Shown here piece by piece: positions 33,752 to 42,767 of a stretch of 53,432 bases of DNA. The position numbers and the translations under genes were made by a program. Source of the DNA: Salinivirgaceae bacterium (GTDB taxonomy: Bacteria; Bacteroidota; Bacteroidia; Bacteroidales; SZUA-534); the NCBI GenBank assembly GCA_030620515.1, contig JAUXEM010000004.1, positions 1 through 53,432 of the forward strand. Reading direction: 5' to 3'. The notes beneath the pieces are model-generated. The model was not told the origin of the DNA and searched no databases. It was given only the letters and a program-made list of their open reading frames with translations. The stretch's first letter is position 1. Every line of letters begins with the position of its first letter.

Positions 33752-34750
33752 TTAAATATCTAATATTAAAGCACCATAAGATAAACCTACACCAAACCCA
33801 ACCAACATAAGCTTATCACCTTTTTTAATTTTCGATTGAGCTTGTAAGTTTTTAATTGCAATTGGAATAGTTGCAGAAACGGTATTTCCACTATTCTCAA
33901 AATTAATGCAAAATTTCTCCTTTGCAATACCTATTCTTTTTCTTAAAAAATTCAACATATATTTATTTGCTTGATGGAAGACAAAAAAGTCTATTTCATC
34001 CAAAGATTGATTATTTTTATATAAAGTATCAGCTACTAACTTTGGAATAGTTTCAATGGTAAAATTGAAAATTTCTGGACCATCCATATATAAATGATCA
34101 TTCGATGTTATATTATTTGTCCCATATGAATATTCACTATTATCAATACCACATTTCGAACGCAAACCACCATTTTTAACTATCAGCTTATCAAATCCAC
34201 TACCATCAGTACCTAATACGAAATTCCCAATTGAATTGACATCTTCATTACTTATAATTGTTGCTGCTGCTCCATCTCCAAATATTGATCGATTTGATCT
34301 ATCCTCTTTATGGATGTATTTTGAATATGTTTCAGATACTACAAAAAGAATATTTGCAGCTATACCTGCACTTAACAATCCTTTGCATATAGATAAACCA
34401 TAAATATACCCAGAACACCCTAAATTAAAATCAAATGCTCCAATATCTTTTCTTAATCCCAATTTGTCTTGCAAAATACATGCTGTCGTTGGAAGATGAT
34501 AATCGGGACTTTGAGTACAAAGGATCACATAATCAATTTCTTTTTTATCAAACCTTGTTAATAATTTCTGACTCGCACCAATGGCTAGGTCAAGTGCTGT
34601 TTCATTTGTGTCAACAATATGTCTATTTATAATCCCAACTTTTTTTTCAAAGTTACTACTATTCCAATCAGGAAATTCTTTAGCTAATTGATTATTTGAT
34701 AATATATTAGTCGGTAAGTAAAATTCTATTTTATTTAAAATTGACCTCAT
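33752..34750 (-). CDS. beta-ketoacyl-ACP synthase III homologue, copy B
   Basis: FabH-like condensing enzyme, 332 residues. The triad is complete: Cys112 in FNLGCSGYIYGL, His259 in FVFHQANKY and Asn289 in SGNTVSATIP. It shares the fold and motifs with copy A but is clearly diverged, which suggests different primer specificity (for example one for acetyl-CoA and one for a 3-hydroxybutyryl primer; inference). It is first in the cassette and is followed after 10 bases by the ACP gene. Confidence 0.9.
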   Translation of the reverse strand: MRSILNKIEFYLPTNILSNNQLAKEFPDWNSSNFEKKVGIINRHIVDTNETALDLAIGASQKLLTRFDKKEIDYVILCTQSPDYHLPTTACILQDKLGLRKDIGAFDFNLGCSGYIYGLSICKGLLSAGIAANILFVVSETYSKYIHKEDRSNRSIFGDGAAATIISNEDVNSIGNFVLGTDGSGFDKLIVKNGGLRSKCGIDNSEYSYGTNNITSNDHLYMDGPEIFNFTIETIPKLVADTLYKNNQSLDEIDFFVFHQANKYMLNFLRKRIGIAKEKFCINFENSGNTVSATIPIAIKNLQAQSKIKKGDKLMLVGFGVGLSYGALILDI

Positions 34751-34801
34751 TGCAAATGTATTTTAAGCGAAATTAATGTTTTTTTTAGAATAAACGTCAA
34801 A

Positions 34802-35410
34802 TCAAGATCCCTTAAACGCCTCCATTGTAGCAGAAGTTTCAGAACTGATCCCTTCCGAAACTAAAACTTTCTTGATTGTTAATAATATAATTTTCATATC
34901 AAGTAAAAAGGAAATATTATCAACATAAAAAACATCGAGTTCAAATTTATTCTCCCATGAAATTGCATTTCGTCCATTCACTTGTGCCCATCCGGATATT
35001 CCAGGCTTAACTTCATGTCTGCGCTTCTGAAAATCGTTATATAGTTCCAAATATTCTGGTAATAAAGGACGTGGACCAATTAAAGACATATCACCCTTTA
35101 TTACATTAAGTAATTGTGGTATTTCATCTAAAGATAATTTACGAACAATTTGTCCAATTTTGGTTAATCTCTGCTTATCTGGTAATAAGTTACCACACCT
35201 ATCCTTTTTATCGTTCATTGTTTTGAACTTAATAATTTGGAATAACTTACCATTTTTCCCTGGTCTAATCTGGGTAAAAAAAGGCTTCCCTGAATTAGCA
35301 ACTATCAAAAATAGAATAATTAGAAAAAACAATGGTAACATCAATATAAAGGTCACAAGGGCACAAATTAAATCACAAAACTGCTTAAACTTCGGGTATA
35401 TCATATGCAA
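34802..35410 (-). CDS. PglC-type phosphoglycosyl transferase (initiating enzyme)
   Basis: The 202-residue small monotopic PGT loads a sugar-1-phosphate onto undecaprenyl phosphate. It has a membrane-inserted helix at about 10-35, TQIRPGKNGKLFQIIKFKTMND (about 46-67), SLDEIPQLLNVIKGDMSLIGPRP (about 93-115) with the Asp-Glu dyad, and VKPGISGWAQVNGRN. It is distinct from the PGT domain fused to Wzy at 29148-31058, so the locus has two initiation enzymes. Confidence 0.9.
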   Translation of the reverse strand: MHMIYPKFKQFCDLICALVTFILMLPLFFLIILFLIVANSGKPFFTQIRPGKNGKLFQIIKFKTMNDKKDRCGNLLPDKQRLTKIGQIVRKLSLDEIPQLLNVIKGDMSLIGPRPLLPEYLELYNDFQKRRHEVKPGISGWAQVNGRNAISWENKFELDVFYVDNISFLLDMKIILLTIKKVLVSEGISSETSATMEAFKGS

Positions 35411-35416
35411 AATTTC

Positions 35417-36412
35417 TTAAATTACCCCTTTCAATAACGTTAGTAACCAATTATCTATTCTATAGCTTTCATAGACTTTGCAATCTATATCTTCATAATC
35501 TGAATCTAAAAACTGGTCAGAAATTATAATACTATCTTTATCTACAATCATAATATTGGCAGGATTGTAAAAATCATAAGTTTTAATATCTGAATTAGTA
35601 GTAATTAATTTTCTCTTAGCCCCTAACATTTCAATCGTTCTCATTGTTAAACCTGTTTGAGCAGGATGTTGAGCATCAATTACAATATTGCTTTTTGCAA
35701 TAACATCTAAAACATCAGCTTTTGCCAGTGGCTTTAAACTAAATTCAGAAAGCTTTGCTTTAGTTAATACCCCATCAAAATATTTCATTTTATAAAAAGC
35801 AATCCTACTTGTTAAAAACTGAAAGAAAAATACCTTTTTATTTCTTTTTTGAGCAATACTTCTAAACTCCTTAATGAATTTGTATCTATCGCTATGAATT
35901 GTACCTACAAATGTAAATTCATACTGATTATTTTTATTTAACCTACTTATTTCAGCATACTCTTTTAAATAGAATAGCGGCTTGAACTCAAGCTTATACT
36001 GTTCACAATCTATTTTATCAAAAGATAATACTTTATCACATAAATGCAACTTATCTAGTGGTCCTTTTGTATGATTTAATGAATCCCATAAATAATATAC
36101 GATCTTAACATTCTTATGTGTGCTTTTCAGATCGACAATAAACTTTTGGGTGATTGCTTCTCCCCTAATAAGAAGAATGATATCGTAATTTTGACCTTTT
36201 GTTTTCACAACAATTTCATCAAAATAGTCTTGTGTCCATTTTCTAATAAGATAAGGAAAGTAACGGATAAAAAATTTAACCCAAAAACCTAACGATGGTC
36301 TTTCTTCAAAACAATGAGCTTCACCACCCATTTGCTCAATAATATTTCTAATTGCCTCAGAGTATGCCCCCAAGGGAGCAACAACCATAATTTTTTTTCC
36401 ATTCAGTTCCAT
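35417..36412 (-). CDS. CgeB-like glycosyltransferase
   Basis: The 331-residue GT-B-type protein resembles CgeB/LPS-core glycosyltransferases. It has an N-terminal Rossmann-like block (IMVVAPLGAYSEAIRNIIEQMG), YYLWDSLNHTKG in the middle, and a C-terminal nucleotide-sugar part (FTFVGTIHSDRYKFIKEF and AQTGLTMRTIEMLGAKRKLITTN). The C-terminal motif with NxxE-type residues fits a GT4-like donor site. Sugar unknown. It shares one base with the epimerase stop (translational coupling). Confidence 0.7.
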   Translation of the reverse strand: MELNGKKIMVVAPLGAYSEAIRNIIEQMGGEAHCFEERPSLGFWVKFFIRYFPYLIRKWTQDYFDEIVVKTKGQNYDIILLIRGEAITQKFIVDLKSTHKNVKIVYYLWDSLNHTKGPLDKLHLCDKVLSFDKIDCEQYKLEFKPLFYLKEYAEISRLNKNNQYEFTFVGTIHSDRYKFIKEFRSIAQKRNKKVFFFQFLTSRIAFYKMKYFDGVLTKAKLSEFSLKPLAKADVLDVIAKSNIVIDAQHPAQTGLTMRTIEMLGAKRKLITTNSDIKTYDFYNPANIMIVDKDSIIISDQFLDSDYEDIDCKVYESYRIDNWLLTLLKGVI

Positions 36413-37554
36413 TACTTAAACAAACCTTTTTTCTTCATTTCTTCAAGAGAGTCTTCATAATTGTCTGTTTTTACTTCCTGATCATTAACCCATTCTGCGA
36501 ACTTACTAATACCTTGTTTAAAGCTCCATTTAGGTTTAAAACCTAATTTTGTTGTTATTTTTGTCAGATCTGCAAAATTATGTCGTATATCTCCTAATCT
36601 ATAGTTACCAGAAATACTAATATTGACAGTACTATTATAAAGCTCCTTTAAAGAAATAGCAACAGTCATTACATCTATTGGTACTCCCGCTCCTACATTA
36701 AAAACCTCACCATTAGCTTCTTTTCTCTCAATACCCAAAATTGTTGCCTCAACTACATCGTCTATAAATACAAAGTCTCGCGACTCTTTACCATCTTCAA
36801 AAACATTAATATCATTACCATTTTTCATTCGCGTTGAAAAAATTGAGAGTATTCCAGTGTATGGATTTGAGAGAGATTGCCCTGGTCCATAAACGTTTTG
36901 ATAACGGAATGCCACAGGAGCAATTCCAATTGTTGGACAAACAGTCATTACTAACTGCTCTTGCACCTGTTTAGTAATACCATAAACTGAAGTTGGATGT
37001 ATGATAGAATCTTCCGTTGTACCAACTAATTCTAAAGGTTCTGAACAACCGTCATATTTAACTTCAAAATCATCTCCTAACATATCTTGTTCCACACGTT
37101 GTAGAGGGTAAACATATCCCTTTTCTTTGCTAAGATACATTCCTTCACCATAGATTGAACGAGATGATGCTATAACAACCTTTTTAACATTATGAGATTC
37201 ATTGGCTAATATGTCGAGTATTTTTGACGTTCCACCAACATTTACTTCGGAATACCTGTCTATCTCATACATTGATTGGCCTGTTCCTGTTTCTGCTGCA
37301 TAATGAACAATAATTGATTGGTCGTTAATTGCTTTTCGCAAATCTTCAGAAGACTCTACACTACCTTTAATAAAGGTTACCTTATCTTTAATCGAATTAT
37401 AAAGTGGAGAATCAAAATCTGGGTTTTGACCATGAATTTGTTTTGATAAATTATCTAAAACCGTAACCTTATAGCCCTTTTTAATTAAAGCTAAACTCAG
37501 GTTTGACCCAATAAAGCCAGCGCCGCCAGTAATCAAAATGTTTTTCTCGCTCAT
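36412..37554 (-). CDS. NAD-dependent sugar epimerase, dTDP-L-rhamnose 4-epimerase-like
   Basis: Extended SDR, about 380 residues, with [12 protein letters not shown] for NAD. The active site is Tyr-x3-Lys in SVYGITKQ. The sequence has HYAAETGTGQSMYEIDRY, ASSRSIYGEG and a long YGPGQSLSNPYTGILSIF block. These resemble dTDP-L-rhamnose 4-epimerase (making dTDP-6-deoxy-L-talose) more than GalE or UDP-GlcNAc 4-epimerase. The rml genes upstream would supply its substrate. The start is set at the ATG at 37554, which overlaps the previous stop as TAATG. The longer start at 37572 is less likely. Confidence 0.65.
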   Translation of the reverse strand: MSEKNILITGGAGFIGSNLSLALIKKGYKVTVLDNLSKQIHGQNPDFDSPLYNSIKDKVTFIKGSVESSEDLRKAINDQSIIVHYAAETGTGQSMYEIDRYSEVNVGGTSKILDILANESHNVKKVVIASSRSIYGEGMYLSKEKGYVYPLQRVEQDMLGDDFEVKYDGCSEPLELVGTTEDSIIHPTSVYGITKQVQEQLVMTVCPTIGIAPVAFRYQNVYGPGQSLSNPYTGILSIFSTRMKNGNDINVFEDGKESRDFVFIDDVVEATILGIERKEANGEVFNVGAGVPIDVMTVAISLKELYNSTVNISISGNYRLGDIRHNFADLTKITTKLGFKPKWSFKQGISKFAEWVNDQEVKTDNYEDSLEEMKKKGLFK

Positions 37555-38156
37555 TAATTTATTTTTTTCCAAGTTTTACTATCAAAATCATACTGTTTCA
37601 CAACCTTTGCAGGGATACCTACTGCAATTGTGTAGGGTGGAATATCTTTGGTAACAACTGACATTGCTCCTATTATAGCTCCTTTTCCAATTGTAACACC
37701 CCCAAGAATACATGCCGATTCACCAATCCAAACATTATCTTCAATGACAATAGGTTTAGATGAAATTGGTTGTTCACCATATGGGACAGTAATGTCATAT
37801 ATCTCATTATCACTAAAATTACCGTGATTTAAATCTGATATATATATTTTACTTGCCATTAAGACATTGTCCCCGATCTCCACTTTCTTATATGCTGAAA
37901 TATGCACAAAATCATTTATCTCAACACCACTACCAATAACTAAGGCTTTTATACTCTTTGGTAAATTGTAATTACACACCTCTAACCTACATTTATGACC
38001 ACAGGTAAAACCTTTACCTAAAGCAATATTTTTAAAACTCCTAATATCAATTGGAAACCTTATTAAACGAACTCCAGGATAAAATATTCGAGTCAAAATA
38101 GTACAAACAACAATATAAATTTTATTATAAAATGAATACTTAGTTAAAATTGACAT
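37554..38156 (-). CDS. hexapeptide-repeat acyltransferase (CatB/WbbJ type)
   Basis: The 200-residue left-handed beta-helix acyltransferase is usually an O-acetyltransferase of glycans. A membrane-like start (1-30) precedes it. Its repeats run from about 60, with ISDLNHGNFSDNE (catalytic-His-type region), VIEDNVWIGESACILGGVTIGKGAIIGAMSVVTKDI and IPPYTIAVGIPAKVV at the end. It overlaps the epimerase start as TAATG. It probably acetylates a sugar of the repeat unit (inference). Confidence 0.82.
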   Translation of the reverse strand: MSILTKYSFYNKIYIVVCTILTRIFYPGVRLIRFPIDIRSFKNIALGKGFTCGHKCRLEVCNYNLPKSIKALVIGSGVEINDFVHISAYKKVEIGDNVLMASKIYISDLNHGNFSDNEIYDITVPYGEQPISSKPIVIEDNVWIGESACILGGVTIGKGAIIGAMSVVTKDIPPYTIAVGIPAKVVKQYDFDSKTWKKIN

Positions 38157-38169
38157 ATTACTTAGTTTT

Positions 38170-38877
38170 TTATTTAAACACTCTTAATATTAACTGTAGT
38201 AATGAATATACTCTAATTGATATCTTTTTAAAAAATGAGTTTGGACTTTTAATTCCTGCAGGAGAAGCATTTGAATCATGCCTTCTATATAAAATTAATT
38301 CCTTATTTACTAAACCCACTTTATAAAAAAACTCACCAATAAGAGTAAGCCAATAATCATGAGCACAAAGTATAGCATTATGGGGAAAAGGCAATGCCTT
38401 TTCTAAAATTGATCTTTTAAACCCCATACATGCTCCAATATAGGATGGTTTTAATAAATGTCTTACAAAACCTGTCTTCATGTTTCCTAATTTAAAGTGA
38501 GACCCTTTTGTAGTAATTAAATCCTCATTTACATGAGTTGCATCAGAAATAACTAAATCAAATTTTTCCAAATAATTACACATTGTGAAAACCTTGTCCT
38601 TTTTCCATACATCATCTTGATCCGATAAGAAAATTATCTCTCCACTTGATTTATTAATTGCATTCTCAAAATTACGTGTATATCCTCTACTTGTATTATT
38701 GAAAAATATTTTTATTCGCTGATCTTTTATTCTTTTTATTATATCAACTGTATTATCACTGGAATAATCATCGGATACAATAACTTCGTCAAATTCAGAC
38801 AATTGACACAAAATAGAAATCAATTGTTCATAGATATATTTTTCTCCATTATAGGTTGCAATACAAACACTTATCAT
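38170..38877 (-). CDS. family 2 glycosyltransferase, rhamnosyltransferase-like
   Basis: The 235-residue GT-A enzyme is cytoplasmic. ISVCIATYNGEKYIYEQL (2-19) is the start block. The DxD-type motif lies in FLSDQDDVWKKDK (about 74-86), a form common in rhamnosyltransferases. ICAHDYWLTLIG (about 168-179) is the conserved acceptor end. It shares 4 bases (ATGA) with the upstream polymerase gene, so they are translationally coupled. Confidence 0.82.
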   Translation of the reverse strand: MISVCIATYNGEKYIYEQLISILCQLSEFDEVIVSDDYSSDNTVDIIKRIKDQRIKIFFNNTSRGYTRNFENAINKSSGEIIFLSDQDDVWKKDKVFTMCNYLEKFDLVISDATHVNEDLITTKGSHFKLGNMKTGFVRHLLKPSYIGACMGFKRSILEKALPFPHNAILCAHDYWLTLIGEFFYKVGLVNKELILYRRHDSNASPAGIKSPNSFFKKISIRVYSLLQLILRVFK

Positions 38878-40067
38878 ATAGTTATTCCACCTTTTTGTTC
38901 GACCAATTCTAAACGTTTCATACTAACATACGCAATAACAACAAAACCAATCCCCATTGAATTCGTTATATAAGGATTAAATAATGACTGTACATACATT
39001 AAAAAAATCCCAAAACAATATCCAATTCCAACAAGTACGTTTTGCTTCAGTCTAAATATAATTTTAACACTATCAAATAATATATATATCCAAATACCAA
39101 GGCCTAAAACACCTTGTTTATGGAATATTTCAAGATATGACATTTCCATATGCACTTCTCTTAAAGGAACTCCAACACCAAAACCATGTCCCATAAAAAA
39201 AGAAAAAAAAGTTATTCTCTCAACAACCTGCATAATAGTTTGTATGCGAACACTATCACCACCAGTCCTATTACCATCAAGTCCTGCAAAACTAATAAAA
39301 ATAAAAATGAAGACTGCCAAAAAAGCAAGAGTAAAAATAAAAAGCTTTACAATTGATACTTTAAAATAATTTTTGTTTAAAATATATAATCCACTAAGAA
39401 TATAAGCAAGAATAGCCATTACCCAAAAACCTCTAGTTTGTGTGAAAAATATTGCTGTCGCTAATAAAGTACTTTGAATAGATAAAACTCCTTTATCTAG
39501 ATTATAGAACAACAGAGCTATTGGAAGATATACAAACCCTTTATAGAAAAGAATTCCTGTTATTCCCCTGTACCTAAAGTCTGAAAAATTATGTAATAAA
39601 TTATAGATATCGTCAAAATCATAGAAAGAAAAATTCAATAATAAGATATAGAGAACATAAATAACAGAGATAATTAGTGAAACCTTTTTAAAAAGTTCTT
39701 TAACTTGAATAACACTTTCAATATTTTTAATATAAAAAAAGATAAACAAAATAGACAAAAAGTAACTTAATGATTTTATATCTATAACTATGTTTTCTCC
39801 ACCACCGTTAATATATCCTATTATAATACTATAAATCAAAATTACACAGTAATATAAAAAAATCACAGCAATATCTTTAGGAATAGACTTACGTTTTAGA
39901 ACTAAAAGAGAACCTATAAAAAGCATTAGAAAAAAATTTACAATTCGTAATGTTAATCCCCCAAATATTAATAATATCTGCCCACTTCCAAATGCAAACA
40001 ATTCAATAAATATTATGAATCCTAATAAATTTCTAAATTCTGTATTTCTCAATCTTAAAAGCTCCAT
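38874..40067 (-). CDS. O-antigen polymerase/ligase-like membrane protein
   Basis: The 397-residue polytopic protein has about 11 hydrophobic segments and a late periplasmic loop with MGHGFGVGVPLREVHMEMSYLEIFHKQG. The GHGFG and HMEMSYLEIFHKQG parts fit the Wzy/WaaL pattern with candidate catalytic His residues. It is the third Wzy/WaaL-type protein of the locus and the shortest. It cannot be told from sequence whether it polymerises repeat units or ligates them to lipid A core. Confidence 0.78.
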   Translation of the reverse strand: MELLRLRNTEFRNLLGFIIFIELFAFGSGQILLIFGGLTLRIVNFFLMLFIGSLLVLKRKSIPKDIAVIFLYYCVILIYSIIIGYINGGGENIVIDIKSLSYFLSILFIFFYIKNIESVIQVKELFKKVSLIISVIYVLYILLLNFSFYDFDDIYNLLHNFSDFRYRGITGILFYKGFVYLPIALLFYNLDKGVLSIQSTLLATAIFFTQTRGFWVMAILAYILSGLYILNKNYFKVSIVKLFIFTLAFLAVFIFIFISFAGLDGNRTGGDSVRIQTIMQVVERITFFSFFMGHGFGVGVPLREVHMEMSYLEIFHKQGVLGLGIWIYILFDSVKIIFRLKQNVLVGIGYCFGIFLMYVQSLFNPYITNSMGIGFVVIAYVSMKRLELVEQKGGITI

Positions 40068-40073
40068 TTTTTT

Positions 40074-40925
40074 TTAAATCTTATTAAATATTGCCTTAAC
40101 TGATATTCTTGAATACTCTTTATTCTTGAAAGAAAATTGCTTAATCAATCTAACAGTTAATCTTGCCTTGTAAGCAACAAAATTAAACATATTCGACTTG
40201 AAAAACTCTTTCTCAGCCCTCAATATAGTTTTATACCTCTGAACTGAAACCGATTCTTCAAACGATAAAACTGAAAGGTTGTGTACTATACTTGTTCCTA
40301 TAACGTAAATTTTCTTTTTATATTTATTTGCTAAATTAAAAAACCAATGATCTAACATGTCTAAAGGGTATTTTTCACTAAATCCATTTAAGCTTTCTAT
40401 AAAACGAATACGAATAACTGTTCCCGAATTTATTCCTGTAACAGATGCAGATTGGATTCCTAAAACCACTTCGTTAATTGGTTTACAATATCCTCCAATT
40501 GACATGACACTAGGTGATATTGGATCTCCTTGAATAGAAACTACTCTTGGCATAAAACATATTAAGTTGTTGTCATGAACATTCTCCTGCATGCTACCTG
40601 ATAAAATACTAAAATAGTTTTCAGGTAAAAAAGTATCTTGATCTAATAAAAGCAACCATTTTTTCTTATCCTGATTAGCAATTTTGATTGCATAATTATA
40701 AGCAGAAGCAATTCCAGGATTCGATGGATTATGTATATATTTAATATTAAGCTTTTTGAAATAAACTTCTTCTTCTACAATGAGAGAATTGTCATAAATA
40801 AGGACATCTAGTTTTTCATTAAAATATGTTAATGATTTATTTAATGTCTTTAATGTTTCTGATTCTGACATTTTGCAATTGTACAAAACAACTACAGCAT
40901 GTAATTCTAATAACTTAATATTCAT
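40074..40925 (-). CDS. family 2 glycosyltransferase, RfbF/WbbL-like
   Basis: GT-A enzyme of about 283 residues. HAVVVLYNCK is the start block, IKYIHNPSNPGIASAYNYAI follows, and the DxD-type motif is in WLLLLDQDTFLPENYF. This LLDQDT form is typical of RfbF-like rhamnosyltransferases, and the rml genes in the locus supply dTDP-rhamnose. I start it at the ATG at 40925, because a longer frame from 40973 adds 16 basic residues that have no GT2 counterpart and overlap the upstream gene more. It overlaps the end of the upstream polymerase by 11 bases. Confidence 0.82.
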   Translation of the reverse strand: MNIKLLELHAVVVLYNCKMSESETLKTLNKSLTYFNEKLDVLIYDNSLIVEEEVYFKKLNIKYIHNPSNPGIASAYNYAIKIANQDKKKWLLLLDQDTFLPENYFSILSGSMQENVHDNNLICFMPRVVSIQGDPISPSVMSIGGYCKPINEVVLGIQSASVTGINSGTVIRIRFIESLNGFSEKYPLDMLDHWFFNLANKYKKKIYVIGTSIVHNLSVLSFEESVSVQRYKTILRAEKEFFKSNMFNFVAYKARLTVRLIKQFSFKNKEYSRISVKAIFNKI

Positions 40926-42744
40926 TCTTATTAAAATATTTAATTTCTTCTTTATCAAATAGACTTGGAACAATACTCAAAAATAAAAACACAGGAACAG
41001 AAAAATGAGAATTACCACTAATTATTGAAAATACAAAAACCATAATAAATGGGAAATATAATATTTCATTTTTACTTCTTAGCTTTAAATATGAAATTAT
41101 TACCCAAATTATAAATATAACATAAACAACTCCACCTATTATCCCAGAGTATAAAAATGATGAAATTATTGGATTATGAGGATAATCAATCTTACCTAAC
41201 TTCTTCTTGTAAAATTCTAAATAATCAAATCCACTACCAAAAAATTTTTTGAAAAATGTTTGGTTTTTGAAAAATTCGTATGCAAGTGCATACCTTGTTA
41301 ATCTTCCATTTCCATCCCACTCTAAAGTTTCATTTTGGCTAAAAGACAGTGTATCCAATACATAATTAACTACTTGTTTACTATTATTAGTTCGTTTTAA
41401 TTTTACGTCGGATATAATCAATTGAGTATTTGGCAATTGATAATTAAAGAATCCTAAGCAATTTTTTTCATCTTTTATAAATTCATATTCGCAATTAATT
41501 TGATACCATGATTCTTCAGTCAAAGTATCAATGTTTTTTTTCAAATCAAAACTCCTAATGCCATTAATATCCTTGGTATTTTCTCCTAATGCAAATCCTG
41601 CCATTATCGAATTTACATCGCCAATTACAGGTTTACATTTATATTCTAATTCGTATTGATGAGCGCCATGAAAATAAATTCGCCTTCCTCTATATAACAA
41701 AGACCATAAACCAGGTAATGCATCATCTTTAGATAGTTTAATTCCTTTTCCATATGGAGTTTCAACAATTGCTACTCGTAGTCCTTTTGCATTATGTGTC
41801 CAATATAACATATCAAATTCAAAATCACCATTTGCAATCAGATTATCATTTAATTTAGAAACATATCTCACATTATTCATTTTCAACTTATCAGAAAATA
41901 TTTCATAATTTGCATTTGGATTAATCATATTGTAATACCTGTATGCTAATTGAGAAATATTTTCAAGAGTATTTTCAGATAGAAAATAGGCGATTTTTAA
42001 TTTATTAAATGACAATGCCGAAATGAAAATAAGTCCTATTAGAACACCAATGAAGACTTTAAAATTGTTTCCTCTTAATGAAATATAAAATATATAAGCA
42101 TACAAAATAAAAAGAAATATTAAACCTCTTCTTGATCCTGAAAAAAGGACAACCAATGAAAATATTATTGATAACAATGCTTTTAATGGAATACTATACC
42201 TAAAATGCACTTTTACCTTTAAAACTATATATAATCCTATTAAATATGCCAATGAAAAGAAATTCACATCAGACATTAATGATGTAGAGTGATATGCAGA
42301 ACTAATAGTAATAAAACCCGCAAAATTCAAAAGCCCTAAAATAGCTACTGGAACAAGTAAACTAACCCAAGTAAAACCAAGTATTTGAAGAAATTTATTT
42401 ATATCTATTTCTTCTTTTCGTTCTTCCCAGAAAAATATAAATGATATGATAACCAACATATGAAATATATCGGAAACTAAAACGGATGTAAATTCAAATT
42501 GAACTACAAAAGGAATAAAATATAAAATACAAACTATTATATATAAAAAATATTTTCTACTTGCATTAAGCATACCTATAAAGGACAATGATCTTATATT
42601 TACAATTAAAAACACTATCCATAATGGTATAAATATATATATCATACCAGGAATAGCCATTCGCAAAACAAAAGCACTAATAACAAAGTTAAAAAACCAT
42701 GAAGTAAGTTCTATTCCATTAAACTTTTGTAAAATATTTCTCAT
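40915..42744 (-). CDS. O-antigen polymerase/ligase with inserted carbohydrate-binding-like domain
   Basis: The 609-residue Wzy/WaaL-type membrane protein has N-terminal helices (residues 12-250) and C-terminal helices (528-592). Both flank a long periplasmic loop (about 255-525). The loop contains an inserted beta-sandwich-like module at about 298-453. It starts NLIANGDFEFDMLYWTHN and ends LIISDVKLKR, the outline of a CBM4/9 or galactose-binding-like jelly roll. The usual loop end is intact: FFGSGFDYLE (501-510) and DYPHNPIISSFLYSGIIG (520-537), with candidate catalytic His523. The same loop in the paralogue at 29148-31058 lacks the insert. The insert may hold or measure the growing glycan (inference). 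Confidence 0.85.
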   Translation of the reverse strand: MRNILQKFNGIELTSWFFNFVISAFVLRMAIPGMIYIFIPLWIVFLIVNIRSLSFIGMLNASRKYFLYIIVCILYFIPFVVQFEFTSVLVSDIFHMLVIISFIFFWEERKEEIDINKFLQILGFTWVSLLVPVAILGLLNFAGFITISSAYHSTSLMSDVNFFSLAYLIGLYIVLKVKVHFRYSIPLKALLSIIFSLVVLFSGSRRGLIFLFILYAYIFYISLRGNNFKVFIGVLIGLIFISALSFNKLKIAYFLSENTLENISQLAYRYYNMINPNANYEIFSDKLKMNNVRYVSKLNDNLIANGDFEFDMLYWTHNAKGLRVAIVETPYGKGIKLSKDDALPGLWSLLYRGRRIYFHGAHQYELEYKCKPVIGDVNSIMAGFALGENTKDINGIRSFDLKKNIDTLTEESWYQINCEYEFIKDEKNCLGFFNYQLPNTQLIISDVKLKRTNNSKQVVNYVLDTLSFSQNETLEWDGNGRLTRYALAYEFFKNQTFFKKFFGSGFDYLEFYKKKLGKIDYPHNPIISSFLYSGIIGGVVYVIFIIWVIISYLKLRSKNEILYFPFIMVFVFSIISGNSHFSVPVFLFLSIVPSLFDKEEIKYFNKNEY

Positions 42745-42767
42745 TGGTGAATTAATTACTCTGAAAA

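Noticed and set aside
32491-36999. Small plus-strand reading frames over the acyl and sugar genes
   Set aside because: They are antisense shadows of strongly conserved minus-strand genes and show no independent motif.
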